From Kribbella capetownensis (GTDB taxonomy: Bacteria; Actinomycetota; Actinomycetes; Propionibacteriales; Kribbellaceae): DNA of 64,000 nt. Shown here piece after piece: positions 8,547 through 19,573 of this stretch. Position numbers and translations under genes: made by a program. How positions within the stretch are numbered: position 1 is the first letter of the stretch; every line of letters begins with the position of its first letter. The DNA is taken from contig NZ_SJKD01000003.1 in assembly GCF_004331485.1 (NCBI RefSeq), positions 248,001 through 312,000 on the forward strand, read 5' to 3'. The notes below the pieces were generated by a model. That model was not told where the DNA came from. It made no database searches and worked only from the letters and a program-made list of their open reading frames with translations.

Positions 8547-10033
8547 GCTGCTCCTTCGCTCTCCGCCAGGACGTTGTGGCCGGTGGCCACGACTTGATCG
8601 AGGAGGTCCTCGATGTCCGTCGCGGTGGCATTCGGGTTCAGCAGCGTCAGTTTCAACGCGACCACCGCCGGGCGGCCGCCGCGCGCCGGCAGCTTGGTCC
8701 GGCCGATCAGCACCCGCCCGGACGTCAGCAACCGGCGCCGGACCTCACCCTGGAGAGCATCCGCCGCGACCGCCTCCAGGCCCTGCCCGGCGACCCGGAA
8801 CAGCACCGTGGTCAGGGTCACCGGTGCCAGCAACTCGAGGTTGCTGTCGGCAACGACCCGGGCCGCGGCGGCGTGCGCGAGCTCGTGACAGGTGTCGAGC
8901 ATCGTGCCCAGTCCGGCCCGGCCGTAGGCCGTCAGCGTGGTGGCGACCTTCACCGCGTCCGGGCGGCGGGTGGTCTGCAGGCTGCGGCCGAGCAGCCCGT
9001 CCAGGCCGGAGTCGATGTCGTCGGTCGGGTTCAGGTAGTCGACCGAGCGGCCGAAGGCCGCGAACCGGTTCCGGTCACCCACCAGCAGCACGCTGGTCGC
9101 GGCCGGCTGCCAGCCGACCTTGTGCAGGTCGAGCGTGACCGAGTCGGCGTGCGACAAATCGGCCAGCAGCGGAGCGAGCCGGTCGGAGAACAGCGCCCCG
9201 AACCCGTACGCCGCGTCCACGTGCACCCAAGCGCCGTACTGCCGGGCCAGCTCCGCGATCGGCGCGATCGGGTCGATCGAGCCGAAGTCCGTCGTACCGG
9301 CCGTGGCGATCACGGCGACCGGCGTACGACCCGGCCTGGCCAACTCGTCGGCCAGCACGTCGGTGCGCATCCGGAACTCCTCGTCGGAGGCGATCGTGAT
9401 CGCCGCCTCCTCACCGAGCCCGAGGGCGGCGCAGGCTCGCTGGACCGAGAAGTGGGCGAGCTCCGAGCAGAACACGACGGGGTGCTCGAGTCTCTGTACG
9501 CCGTCCCGCCGTACGTCGATCCCGATCGCGGCGCCGGCGCTGTCGCGGGCGATCAGCACGGCGAGCAGGTTCGAGATCGAGCCGCCCGGCGTCAGCACGC
9601 CGTCCGCCTCGGGGCCGAACCCGGCCAGCCCGGCGAGCGCCTTCACCACCCACTGCTCGATCGCGAGCGTCGCAGGACCGGAGTCGTAGGTGTCCATCGA
9701 GGCGTTGCTTGCCGACGCCAGCGCGTCGGCGTCGACCGCCACCTGCAGCACCGGCGGCTGCAGATGCGCGGCTGCGTGCGGGTGGCTTAGATCGATGCCG
9801 TGCTCGTCCAGCAGTCCCGCGATCAGGTCCAGCGCGGCGGACTCGCCGACCCCGGTCGACGGCACCCGCGGCTCGCCCAGCACCTCGGCCGTGCGGCGCA
9901 GCACCTCCACCGGCGACCCGGGCGGGAGCGGCCCCCGGTCACGGTCGGACACAGTCGAGGCGAACGGCCACGCGGAATCGAACGGGTTGCGCACAGGCGA
10001 GGGCAACGCGGTCAGACGCGCAGGATGCGGCAC
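8543..10033 (-). CDS. PLP-dependent group II decarboxylase (RhbB/DesA-like)
   Basis: A 496-residue fold-type I PLP enzyme of the L-2,4-diaminobutyrate/lysine decarboxylase family. The cofactor lysine lies in VTLDLHKVGWQ, preceded by HVDAAYGFG; SGLDGLLGRSLQTTRR is also typical of this family. I chose the GTG at 10033 because GGGAG lies five bases before it; a TTG at 10064 would place translation inside the iron box. The product should be cadaverine (from lysine) or 1,3-diaminopropane (from diaminobutyrate). No diaminobutyrate aminotransferase (rhbA) is beside it, which favours lysine. It is the first gene of the operon. Confidence 0.85.
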   Translation of the reverse strand: MPHPARLTALPSPVRNPFDSAWPFASTVSDRDRGPLPPGSPVEVLRRTAEVLGEPRVPSTGVGESAALDLIAGLLDEHGIDLSHPHAAAHLQPPVLQVAVDADALASASNASMDTYDSGPATLAIEQWVVKALAGLAGFGPEADGVLTPGGSISNLLAVLIARDSAGAAIGIDVRRDGVQRLEHPVVFCSELAHFSVQRACAALGLGEEAAITIASDEEFRMRTDVLADELARPGRTPVAVIATAGTTDFGSIDPIAPIAELARQYGAWVHVDAAYGFGALFSDRLAPLLADLSHADSVTLDLHKVGWQPAATSVLLVGDRNRFAAFGRSVDYLNPTDDIDSGLDGLLGRSLQTTRRPDAVKVATTLTAYGRAGLGTMLDTCHELAHAAAARVVADSNLELLAPVTLTTVLFRVAGQGLEAVAADALQGEVRRRLLTSGRVLIGRTKLPARGGRPAVVALKLTLLNPNATATDIEDLLDQVVATGHNVLAESEGAA

Positions 10034-10056
10034 CAGATCTCCCGGGAAAGTTGTCG

Positions 10057-10092
10057 AGTAAGGCAAGCCTTACTAAGGCAGCCCTAACCTTT
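10057..10092 (-). promoter_or_regulatory. Two overlapping IdeR/DmdR-type iron boxes
   Basis: AGTAAGGC-AA-GCCTTACT (10057-10074) is a perfect 8-2-8 inverted repeat. It runs into TAAGGCAGCCCTAACCT (10074-10090). Each matches the actinobacterial iron-box consensus TTAGGTTAGGCTAACCTAA at about 11 of 19 places. The pair ends 24 nt before the decarboxylase start, the expected place for Fe(II)-dependent repression of the siderophore operon. Confidence 0.7.
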
Positions 10093-10207
10093 CTCCCGCC
10101 TCACGCACCGTGTCAACTCCACCACCCAAGGAGTGGGCATCGTCACGGTTCAGCCCTGGTTCAGCGAGCCGGTCGCAGGGTGAGGATGAACGAAGGGAGC
10201 ACTGATC

Positions 10208-10978
10208 ATGTTCGGTTGGCTCACTCCTGGTGTCGTGCTCGCGGCGGTCGCTCTGTTCGCGGGCTCGACCGCGCCGGTCGGCACCACCTGTCGACCACCG
10301 GACCACCACCCGGCGGTCTGCAAGCTGCCGATGTTCGGTCCCGGCAGCCGCTATCAGCCGAAGATCGACCCTGGAGACTTCTCGCCGAACGTGACCAACC
10401 CGTGGTTCCCGCTCCTACCCGGACGGACGCTGGTGTCCACCGGCGTCAAGGATGATGAGAAAGCGCTCAACCTTGTCATCACGACCTCACGCACCAGGCT
10501 CGTCGACGGCGTCCGGACCCGCGTCGTCGAGGACCGGTTGTACCTGAACAACGTGCTGAACGAGCGCACCAGCGACTACTACGCCCAGGACCGCTGCGGC
10601 AACGTCTGGTACTTCGGCGAGGACACCGCCGAGCTCGACTCCCGTGGCCGGGTCGTCAGCACCGAAGGATCGTTCCACGCCGGAGTCGACGGTGCCCAGC
10701 CCGGCGTCTTCATGCAGGCCCATCCGCAGCTCGGCCGCAAGTTCCGCCAGGAGTGGTATGCGGGCCATGCCGAGGACGTCTTCTGGGCCGTCGCCCGCAA
10801 CGCAACCGTCGCGGTCCCGCTGGGCGCCTTCCACCACGCCCTCAGAACCGCCGAGACCAACGCTCTCGAACCTGACGTCCTGGACAACAAGTATTACGTC
10901 CGCGGCATCGGCCAGGTCGCCGAGTTGTCCGTGAAGGGTCCGAAGGAGGGCCTACGCCTGGCGGAGATCATCCGCTAG
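10208..10978 (+). CDS. Secreted protein of unknown function
   Basis: 256 residues. The start has AAGGGAG upstream. The N-terminus (WLTPGVVLAAVALFAGSTAPVG) is a probable Sec signal peptide or anchor with cleavage near residue 22. The mature part has several Cys (CRPPDHHPAVCKLP and CGNVWYFGED) and aromatic-rich beta-type sequence such as NVTNPWFPLLPGRTLV. I have seen this pattern only in uncharacterised actinobacterial proteins. It is divergent from the siderophore operon, but nothing ties it to iron. Confidence 0.65.
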   Translation: MFGWLTPGVVLAAVALFAGSTAPVGTTCRPPDHHPAVCKLPMFGPGSRYQPKIDPGDFSPNVTNPWFPLLPGRTLVSTGVKDDEKALNLVITTSRTRLVDGVRTRVVEDRLYLNNVLNERTSDYYAQDRCGNVWYFGEDTAELDSRGRVVSTEGSFHAGVDGAQPGVFMQAHPQLGRKFRQEWYAGHAEDVFWAVARNATVAVPLGAFHHALRTAETNALEPDVLDNKYYVRGIGQVAELSVKGPKEGLRLAEIIR

Positions 10979-11202
10979 CACCGTCAGCGTCTGTCAGTCG
11001 CCCAGGGCCCAGTGCTTGCCGACACTCCAGCCGAGCAGACGGCGCCCGTCCGCACCAACGCGACCCGCAGCGTCGAAACGCTCCCCGACGACAACCGCCG
11101 CCAGTCCCTCGACGCCAGGCGCCAGACACCCGCCGTGAGAGCGCGCCTGGTCCCGTAGCCGCCCGACCGCCCGAAACCGGGTCGCTCTACGCTGACCATC
11201 CC

Positions 11203-12500
11203 TCAGGCGCCGTAGGGGTTGCGGGTCAGGGCGAAGGTGGCGACGGTGAGGTGGGTGATGCGGGAGCCGTCGCGGTGGACGCGGAGTGTTTCGCCGGCCA
11301 GGTAGCCGTCGCGGCCTTGGTAGAGGTCTCGGCCCAGCGGTGACAACCGCGTGGTCAGCCCGCCGGTCAGGGTGAGGATTCCGGCCGAGACGGAGATCGT
11401 CAGCGGGGTGTTGCCCCAGTACCAGTGCCCCAGCAGGTCATCGCCTTGGGTGAGCGACGGCTCCGGCACCCATTCCTGCGGCAGGACCGGCTCGTGGGCG
11501 ACGAGGATGCGCACGAGGTCCGGCGGCAGGGAGGCGACACGGCCGTACGTCGCATTGCCCAACGTCACCGCACCCACGCTGCGGGTCCGGTCGACGAAGA
11601 GCCCGGCGAGGAAGCCGGGCATCGAGCCGGTGTGCCCGATGAACAGCTGCGGGTCGTCGGCGATCAGCCGGAGCCCCAAGCCATAGGAAGCGGTCAGCTT
11701 CTCGCGCGGGTCAGATGCCGCCGGCGACGCCATCTCCTCGACCGTGTCGCGGCTGAGGATCTCGTGCACCGGGTCGATCCAGAACATCGCATACTTCGCC
11801 AGATCCTCGATCGTGCTCCACAACTGCCCGACCGGCGCCATCGCACCGGAGTCGTACGCCGGCTCCTCCAGCAGCCGCCCACTGAACGGATGCACCGAGA
11901 AGCCCTGGGCAGCCGAACCCGACAGGAAATACGTCGTACGCCGCATCTCCAGCGGATCGAGGATGCGGGACTGCACCAGATCCAGCCAGGACTCGCCCCG
12001 CAACCGGGCCACCATCTCACCGAGCAACGCGTAGCCAAGGTTCGAGTAGTGATGCCGACGATCGGCCGGCCCGACCGCCTGCGACTCGTCCATCGCCGCG
12101 GTCAGCTCGTCGAACGAGACGCCCGGATTGCGTTCCCACCAAGGCCCTTCCGGCTCGGCGTTCATACCGCCCGAGTGCGCGAGCAGGTGCCGCACAGTCC
12201 GGTCGCCGAACGCGATCCCCGGCAGATGCTTGCCCACGGCATCGTTCAACGCGAGCAGCCCGTCATCGCGGCACTGCATCGCCAGGATCGCCGTCAGCGT
12301 CTTGGTGATCGACCCGATCCGATACTGCACATCCGGACCGGGCGCACCACCGTCCGCTGTCGCAGACCTCCCGCGCGACCCGCTCCACACCAGCGCACCA
12401 TCACGCACCACCCCCGCAGTGACCGAAGGCAACTTCCATTCGCTCTGCGCGACAGCGATCTCGGCGTACAGAGCGTCGGCGGTAGCAGGACGAACTGAAG

Positions 12501-12504
<4 letters not shown>
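11203..12504 (-). CDS. Serine hydrolase of the class C beta-lactamase/PBP4* family
   Basis: 433 residues. The SxxK motif is GSITKT (S65, K68), the YxN motif is [10 protein letters not shown], and the third motif is replaced by HTGSMPGF as in many esterase/peptidase members. No clear signal peptide, so it may be cytoplasmic. The C-terminal ~100 residues look like a lipocalin-type extension seen in some family members. The GTG start overlaps the gcvP stop (GTGA), so it is probably co-transcribed with gcvP and under the glycine riboswitch. No link to glycine metabolism is known to me. Confidence 0.8.
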
Positions 12505-15347
<2,843 letters not shown>

Positions 15348-15410
15348 CAAGAGGCTCCGTTGCTGACAGTGCTTCCGGTCGCCTCCCCCTCTGTCACGCC
15401 GAGCAGCGCA

Positions 15411-15512
15411 CGCTCCAGAGTCGCCTGTGACACTCGGTCCATGGGCCTGAGAGGTTCCGGGGAGGAATTGCCCCTTCGGCGCCCGATCGCACGGGTCTCT
15501 CCCGAGTGCTGT
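15411..15512 (-). promoter_or_regulatory. Glycine riboswitch (gcvT motif) of gcvP
   Basis: On the minus strand the leader reads CGGGAGAGACCC, GCGCCGAAGGGGCAA, CCTCCCCGGAACCTCTCAGG, then GGCGACTCTGGAGCG. This is the conserved core of the gcvT RNA aptamer. Only one complete aptamer is seen, with a short second helix like the ghost aptamer of singlet riboswitches. It begins 18 nt after the dapA-like gene ends and finishes 63 nt before the gcvP start. In other bacteria such leaders turn gcv genes on when glycine is high. Confidence 0.9.
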
Positions 15513-15529
15513 GAACGGCTGTCCCGAGG

Positions 15530-16423
15530 CTACCAGGAATCCGCGAAGAGTTCGGGCAGCAGTCGCCGGGCGGCCGGGCGGGCCGCATCGACCTCGGCCT
15601 GGGTGGCCGGCACCATCGGCCACCGGACCCGCGTACCGACGTCCGCCCAGTCCCCCACCGCGGCCAGGAACTTGTCCAGCGCCGGGTTCGACAGGCCTGC
15701 CTTCTGCAGCGGTACGACGTGCTGCCCGAAGAACTCGCCGATCCGGCGTTCGACGTCCAGGTTGCGGGCGTGCTGCACCGAGCCGTTCGGTGAGAGCGCC
15801 GCGACGTTCGAGTAGCTGCCGTGCGCACCGAGTAACGACATACTCGCGAGGAAGTGTCCTGGCACGAAGATCGACAGCCCGGACTCCAGCGCCTGCTCGA
15901 ACCAGGCCTTGTCCCCACCCGCGGCCTTCAGCCCGATCAGACTGGGCACAGCCGCCGCCAGCGTCCGCAACAACCGAGGGCCAACCGGCGTCTTGGCGTG
16001 TGGTGGGTTGTAGAGGACCAGCGGTACGTCGCCCGCGGTGTCCGCCGTGCGACGGAGGAAGTCCAGGACCTCTCGGTCGTTCAACGAGAGCCAGTCGGGC
16101 ACGATCACCTGGATCGCACCAGGTCCCAGCGCGGCGGCTCGACGTACGCGATCCAACTGCAGCTGGGCGGACGGGTGACTCGCACCGATCTGGAACGGCT
16201 TGCCCGCACCCGCGAGCACCTCGTTGATCCGGTCGAACTCGTCCTCGGTCAGCGTTTGAAACTCGCCGGCCGTGCCGTGCGCGTACAAGCCGTCCAGCTG
16301 TGTGGCACCCAGGACATCTACTTCAGCCTGCAGACGCGCGAAGTCGATGGAGTCGTCGGCGTTCAGGGGCAACAACAGAGTCGCCCACACACCGCGCAGC
16401 GAATCAGCGGTGAGTGGGCGCAC
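15530..16423 (-). CDS. DapA/N-acetylneuraminate lyase-family class I aldolase
   Basis: 297 residues of the dihydrodipicolinate synthase superfamily, a TIM barrel with a Schiff-base lysine. Seen are GTAGE (50-54), the tyrosine in VLYNPP (Y138) and the catalytic lysine in LIGLKAAGG (K166). The true DHDPS G-T-T-G-E pocket is altered and it sits apart from lysine genes, so another pyruvate-dependent aldolase or hydratase is likely. The GTG start lacks a good Shine-Dalgarno sequence; it lies 16 nt after the MerR gene, so co-transcription is likely. Confidence 0.8.
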   Translation of the reverse strand: MRPLTADSLRGVWATLLLPLNADDSIDFARLQAEVDVLGATQLDGLYAHGTAGEFQTLTEDEFDRINEVLAGAGKPFQIGASHPSAQLQLDRVRRAAALGPGAIQVIVPDWLSLNDREVLDFLRRTADTAGDVPLVLYNPPHAKTPVGPRLLRTLAAAVPSLIGLKAAGGDKAWFEQALESGLSIFVPGHFLASMSLLGAHGSYSNVAALSPNGSVQHARNLDVERRIGEFFGQHVVPLQKAGLSNPALDKFLAAVGDWADVGTRVRWPMVPATQAEVDAARPAARRLLPELFADSW

Positions 16424-16439
16424 AGGATGGATGGAGGTG

Positions 16440-17054
16440 TCAGCCGGTCATGCGGGCGCGGCGGCGAGCCGCGAGTTCATCATTCGCGTGCTGATCGCCG
16501 TCCTCATGACCGTCGGCCCGCTCGGTGGGCAGCTCGGACAGCGAACCCTCGACCTCGCGCCAGACACCGCCGAGGGCGATGCCGAACACACCCTGGCCTC
16601 CGGCCAGCAGGTCGATCACCTCGTCCGGCGAGGTGCACATGTAGACCGACGCGCCGTCGCTCATCAGCGTGATCTGGGTCAGGTCGTCGATGCCGCGCTT
16701 GCTCAGGTGGGCGATCGCGGTCCGGATCTGCTGCAGCGAGATCCCGGCGTCCAGCAGCCGCTTGATCACTTTCAGCAACAGGACGTCACGGAAACCGTAC
16801 AACCGCTGCGTCCCGGAACCGGTCGCCGGGCGCACCGACGGGGAGACCAGGCCGGTGCGGGCCCAGTAGTCGAGCTGACGGTAGGTGATTCCGGCCGCGT
16901 GGCACGCCGTCGGTCCGCGGAACCCGACATCCTCCGGCATCGGCCGCAGGTCGTCGTCGAAGAGCAGGCCCTGGACGCCGGCGGTAGCGGCCGCCTCGGC
17001 GCGTGCTTCGGACGTCGACTGCGCCGTCAGATCCGTGTCGCCGGTGCGTGTCAC
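16440..17054 (-). CDS. MerR-family regulator (Rv1830/ResR/McdR-like)
   Basis: 204 residues. A disordered N-terminus (about 1-45) precedes the MerR DNA-binding domain with ACHAAGITYRQLDYWARTGL and a GTQRLYGFRDVLLLKVIKRL helix. The C-terminus has the GASVYMCTSPDEVIDLLAGG stretch conserved in the mycobacterial homologue. Place and sequence match Rv1830, a regulator tied to cell division and growth recovery. GTG start with GGGAGG seven bases upstream. A promoter and a palindrome in front suggest self-control. Confidence 0.85.
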   Translation of the reverse strand: MTRTGDTDLTAQSTSEARAEAAATAGVQGLLFDDDLRPMPEDVGFRGPTACHAAGITYRQLDYWARTGLVSPSVRPATGSGTQRLYGFRDVLLLKVIKRLLDAGISLQQIRTAIAHLSKRGIDDLTQITLMSDGASVYMCTSPDEVIDLLAGGQGVFGIALGGVWREVEGSLSELPTERADGHEDGDQHANDELAARRRARMTG

Positions 17055-17086
17055 GCCTGAGCCTCCCTGGGTACCGACTGGAACGG

Positions 17087-17105
17087 GTCACTTCCGTGGA
17101 GTGAC
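17087..17105. promoter_or_regulatory. Inverted repeat GTCACT-N7-AGTGAC before the MerR gene
   Basis: A perfect 6-7-6 inverted repeat between the predicted transcription start and the GTG of the MerR gene. Its place downstream of the -10 suits a repressor site, probably for the MerR protein itself; this is inference. Confidence 0.45.
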
Positions 17106-17124
17106 AACACCCCACGACTCCTTC

Positions 17125-17153
17125 AAGGTAAGCCGCCGACCAGGGAGGGTCAA
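17125..17153 (-). promoter_or_regulatory. Predicted housekeeping promoter of the MerR gene
   Basis: On the minus strand TTGACC (17153-17148), a 17-bp spacer and TACCTT (17130-17125), 70 nt before the MerR start. The spacer is not the 19 bp of classic MerR-activated promoters, which fits repression rather than activation. Confidence 0.5.
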
Positions 17154-17247
17154 CGACAACCGCTCCGAGCCGTGAGCGTGTCGCGGTTGCCGCTCGAATC
17201 GTTACCTACCTGGTCTTGTACCACGCGGGTCGAAACCAGCCCGGTCC

Positions 17248-17742
17248 TCAGCTCTTGTCGAAGTCCTCCGGAGTCACCTGGTCGAGGAACTCACGGAACC
17301 GCTCGACCTCCTCTTCCTCCTCCACCTCGTCGGTGTTCGCCGTCTCACTGTCCGGAACCGGGATGCCCGCCTCGGCCAGGATCTCCTCGGTACAGAACAC
17401 CGGTGTCCCGGTGCGCAGCGCCAGCGCGATCGAGTCCGACGGCCGAGCCGAGATCTCGGTCTTGTCGTCGAACACCAGGATCGCCTCGAAGACGCCGTCG
17501 GTCAGATTCACGATCCGGACCTGGCTGAGCGTGTGCCCGAGCACTCGCAGGGTCTCGGCGAACAGATCGTGCGTCAACGGCCGCGGCGGCTCCATGCCCT
17601 GCTGGGCGAAGGCGATCGCACTCGCCTCGGCCGCGCCGATCCAGATCGGCAGGTACCGCTCTCCGCCGACCTCCCGGAGCAGCACGATCGGCTGACTCGA
17701 GGGCATCTCAACCCGGACTCCGACCACGTCGACTTCGCGCAC
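17248..17742 (-). CDS. DUF151 protein (bifunctional nuclease domain, Rv1829-like)
   Basis: 164 residues. The DUF151 core shows REVDVVGVRVE, LPIWIGAAEASAIAFAQQG, RPLTHDLF and RPSDSIALALRTGTPVF. The C-terminal tail is strongly acidic with a run of glutamates (EVEEEEEVERF). Some plant and bacterial members have nuclease activity, but the role in actinobacteria is not established. It sits between the two MerR genes exactly as in mycobacteria and corynebacteria. Confidence 0.9.
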   Translation of the reverse strand: MREVDVVGVRVEMPSSQPIVLLREVGGERYLPIWIGAAEASAIAFAQQGMEPPRPLTHDLFAETLRVLGHTLSQVRIVNLTDGVFEAILVFDDKTEISARPSDSIALALRTGTPVFCTEEILAEAGIPVPDSETANTDEVEEEEEVERFREFLDQVTPEDFDKS

Positions 17743-17805
17743 ACCTTCAGCCTACTCCGCGGGGCAGGCCCGGGCAGTCCCCGGCGGGTGCCGTGGCCGG
17801 TGGGC

Positions 17806-18489
17806 TCAGTGTGGTAGGCGGGAGCGGACCAGGGCGGCATGCAACCGGACCGCCAGCGCCGCGAGTTCGCCGGTCTGTTCGGTACGGCGTGGCCCGGTGA
17901 CCTGCTCGATCAGGCCGGCCTCCCGATCGGCCGCCGTACGGAACAGGCGCAGGTGCCGGGGCTCGATCCCGTAGCCGGCCAGTTCACCGGCCAGCTTGGC
18001 GACCAGGATCGCATCGCCGTCGTAGTGGTTGCCGCGGGCCACCACCAGCCCGTGGCTCTCGACCTGGTCGAGCAGCTCGGCGGAGATGCCCGCGGCGGCT
18101 CGCAGTTCGTCCCGGGTCAGCTTCAGCTCGATGCCCGCGGCACCGAAGTCCTCGGCGACCGGCAGACCGGGAGTCTCCGGCAACGACCCCGGCGCGACCG
18201 GTGGACCACCGGCCGCCGGGCGCAGGCCGCGGTCGATCGCGCCGAGATGTTCCTTGATCACCTTCAGTGGCAGGTACTGGTCGCGTTGCGCGGTCAGCAC
18301 GTAGCGCAGCCGCTCGACGTCGGCCGAGCTGAACTTCCGGTAGCCCGACGCGGTCCGGGCCGGCGTCACCAGTCCCTCGGCCTCGAGGAACCGGATCTTC
18401 GAGATGGTGACGTCGGCGAACTCGGCCCGCAGGAGCTGCAGCACCTCCCCGATGCCGCGGCCTTCGGCGGACGATTCAGGCTTGGCCAC
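17806..18489 (-). CDS. MerR-family regulator (Rv1828/FtsR-like)
   Basis: 227 residues. The winged-helix domain shows GIGEVLQLLRAEFADVTISK followed by RFLEAEGLVTPARTASGYRK and DVERLRYVL. The C-terminal dimer region includes ELKLTRDELRAAAGIS. The Corynebacterium homologue FtsR activates ftsZ. It overlaps the end of the FHA gene by 14 nt, so the two are co-expressed. Family placement is firm from sequence and order; its targets here are unknown. Confidence 0.88.
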   Translation of the reverse strand: MAKPESSAEGRGIGEVLQLLRAEFADVTISKIRFLEAEGLVTPARTASGYRKFSSADVERLRYVLTAQRDQYLPLKVIKEHLGAIDRGLRPAAGGPPVAPGSLPETPGLPVAEDFGAAGIELKLTRDELRAAAGISAELLDQVESHGLVVARGNHYDGDAILVAKLAGELAGYGIEPRHLRLFRTAADREAGLIEQVTGPRRTEQTGELAALAVRLHAALVRSRLPH

Positions 18490-19009
18490 TGGCGTAGTAC
18501 ACCAAGCGGTACTTGCCGATCTGGACCTCGTCGCCGTTGCTGAGCTGGACCTCGTCGATCCGGTCGCGGTTCACGTAGGTGCCGTTCAGGCTGCCCACGT
18601 CGCGCACCTTGACGCCGTACGGGTCCCGGCGGAACTCCGCGTGCCGGCGGGACACGGTCACGTCGTCGAGGAAGATGTCGCTGTCCGGGTGCCGGCCGGC
18701 GGTGACCACGTCGACGTCGAGCAGGAACCGGCTGCCCGCGTTCGGTCCGCGCTGGACGATCAGCAAGGCGGAGCCGGCCGGTAGGGCACCGACCGCGGCC
18801 TCGTCCTCCAGCGACAGCGGCTCGCCGGCCCGCTCGGGCTCCGGCTCGGCGCCGATCGGGGTCAGCATCGCGGTGTCGGTGACACCGGGAGTCGGCGGCG
18901 TCGCCGGGGCTGCCGCCGGGCGATCCGCGCCAGGAAGCATCGCTCCGCACTGCGAACAGAACCGGCTGCCCTCGGAGTTCTCGTGCCCGCACTGGTTGCA
19001 GAACGGCAT
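18476..19009 (-). CDS. garA: FHA-domain protein, GarA/OdhI-type, with N-terminal zinc ribbon
   Basis: 177 residues. The FHA domain (about 80-177) contains LLIVQRGPNAGSRFLLD, TAGRHPDSDIFLDDVTVSRR and VGSLNGTYVN, near-identical to GarA, which inhibits 2-oxoglutarate dehydrogenase and activates glutamate synthase through PknG/PknB-dependent phosphorylation. The N-terminus is instead a zinc ribbon (C4, C7, C18, C21) and an Ala/Pro linker. The ETTS phosphorylation motif of GarA/OdhI is not found; TDTAMLTP is the only Thr-rich stretch. The ATG at 19009 has GGGAGG upstream; open sequence further up is rejected. Confidence 0.9.
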   Translation of the reverse strand: MPFCNQCGHENSEGSRFCSQCGAMLPGADRPAAAPATPPTPGVTDTAMLTPIGAEPEPERAGEPLSLEDEAAVGALPAGSALLIVQRGPNAGSRFLLDVDVVTAGRHPDSDIFLDDVTVSRRHAEFRRDPYGVKVRDVGSLNGTYVNRDRIDEVQLSNGDEVQIGKYRLVYYASGQA

Positions 19010-19087
19010 GCTGTGATCCTCCCGATCGCCGGCGGTCCGGCGACGTTTTCGTAGACCCCGTATGAACAAGTGTGGACGCAGATTCGC

Positions 19088-19119
19088 GGACCTCAACCCT
19101 CGACCAGCGGTTGAGGTCC
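19088..19119 (-). terminator. Hairpin between gcvH and the FHA gene
   Basis: GGACCTCAACC pairs perfectly with GGTTGAGGTCC across a 10-nt loop, 46 nt after the gcvH stop. No T-run follows on the minus strand, so it may be a weak terminator, an attenuator or an mRNA-end stabiliser. Confidence 0.45.
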
Positions 19120-19164
19120 GGCCAACCTATCAGGAGCCGGCAAGCCGGCTGCGCTCAAGTCGGG

Positions 19165-19548
19165 TCAACTCGGGTCGAGCTGACCCTGGTAGGTCTCCGC
19201 GTCCATCAGCGCCTCGACCTCGGCGGTGTCCTCGACGTCGATGTCGAGCAGCCAGCCCTCGCCGTACGGGTCGCTGTTGACGAGGTCCGGCTGGTCGGCG
19301 AGCGACTCGTTCACCGCGGTCACGGTGCCGTTCACCGGGGCGAACAGGTCGCTCACGCTCTTGGTCGACTCCAGCTCGCCACAGGCGTCACCGGCCCGTA
19401 CCGCGCTGCCCACCTCGGGCAGCTGCACGTACACGATGTCACCGAGCGCGTCCTGCGCGAAGTCGGTGATGCCGACCCGCACCGGGCCGTCGCCGTCGGC
19501 CTTCACCCATTCGTGCTCGGCCGTGTACTTCAGGTCTTCGGGATACAC
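19165..19548 (-). CDS. gcvH: Glycine cleavage system H protein
   Basis: 127 residues, the usual length. It shows YTAEHEWVK, GITDFAQDALGDIVYVQLP, and the lipoylated lysine in ELESTKSVSDL (K63). It carries the aminomethyl group between GcvP and GcvT. The GTG start follows AGAGGAAC. As in mycobacteria, it lies in the block with the FHA/MerR genes, away from gcvP, although both are on the same strand here. Confidence 0.97.
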   Translation of the reverse strand: MYPEDLKYTAEHEWVKADGDGPVRVGITDFAQDALGDIVYVQLPEVGSAVRAGDACGELESTKSVSDLFAPVNGTVTAVNESLADQPDLVNSDPYGEGWLLDIDVEDTAEVEALMDAETYQGQLDPS

Positions 19549-19573
19549 CTTCGTTCCTCTTTCGCTCGAACAG

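Noticed and set aside
3345..10033. A desferrioxamine (desABCD) operon
   Set aside because: Two synthetases and the gene order point to a citrate-hydroxamate cluster instead; desABCD has one synthetase and puts the hydroxylase second.
10984..11199. A 71-codon minus-strand frame between the secreted protein and the serine hydrolase
   Set aside because: Low-complexity Arg/Ser/Gly sequence with only a poorly placed GAGGG and no recognisable fold; treated as intergenic.
15530..16423. Authentic lysine-pathway dapA
   Set aside because: The GTTGE pocket is changed to GTAGE and no other lysine genes are near, so only the superfamily is claimed.
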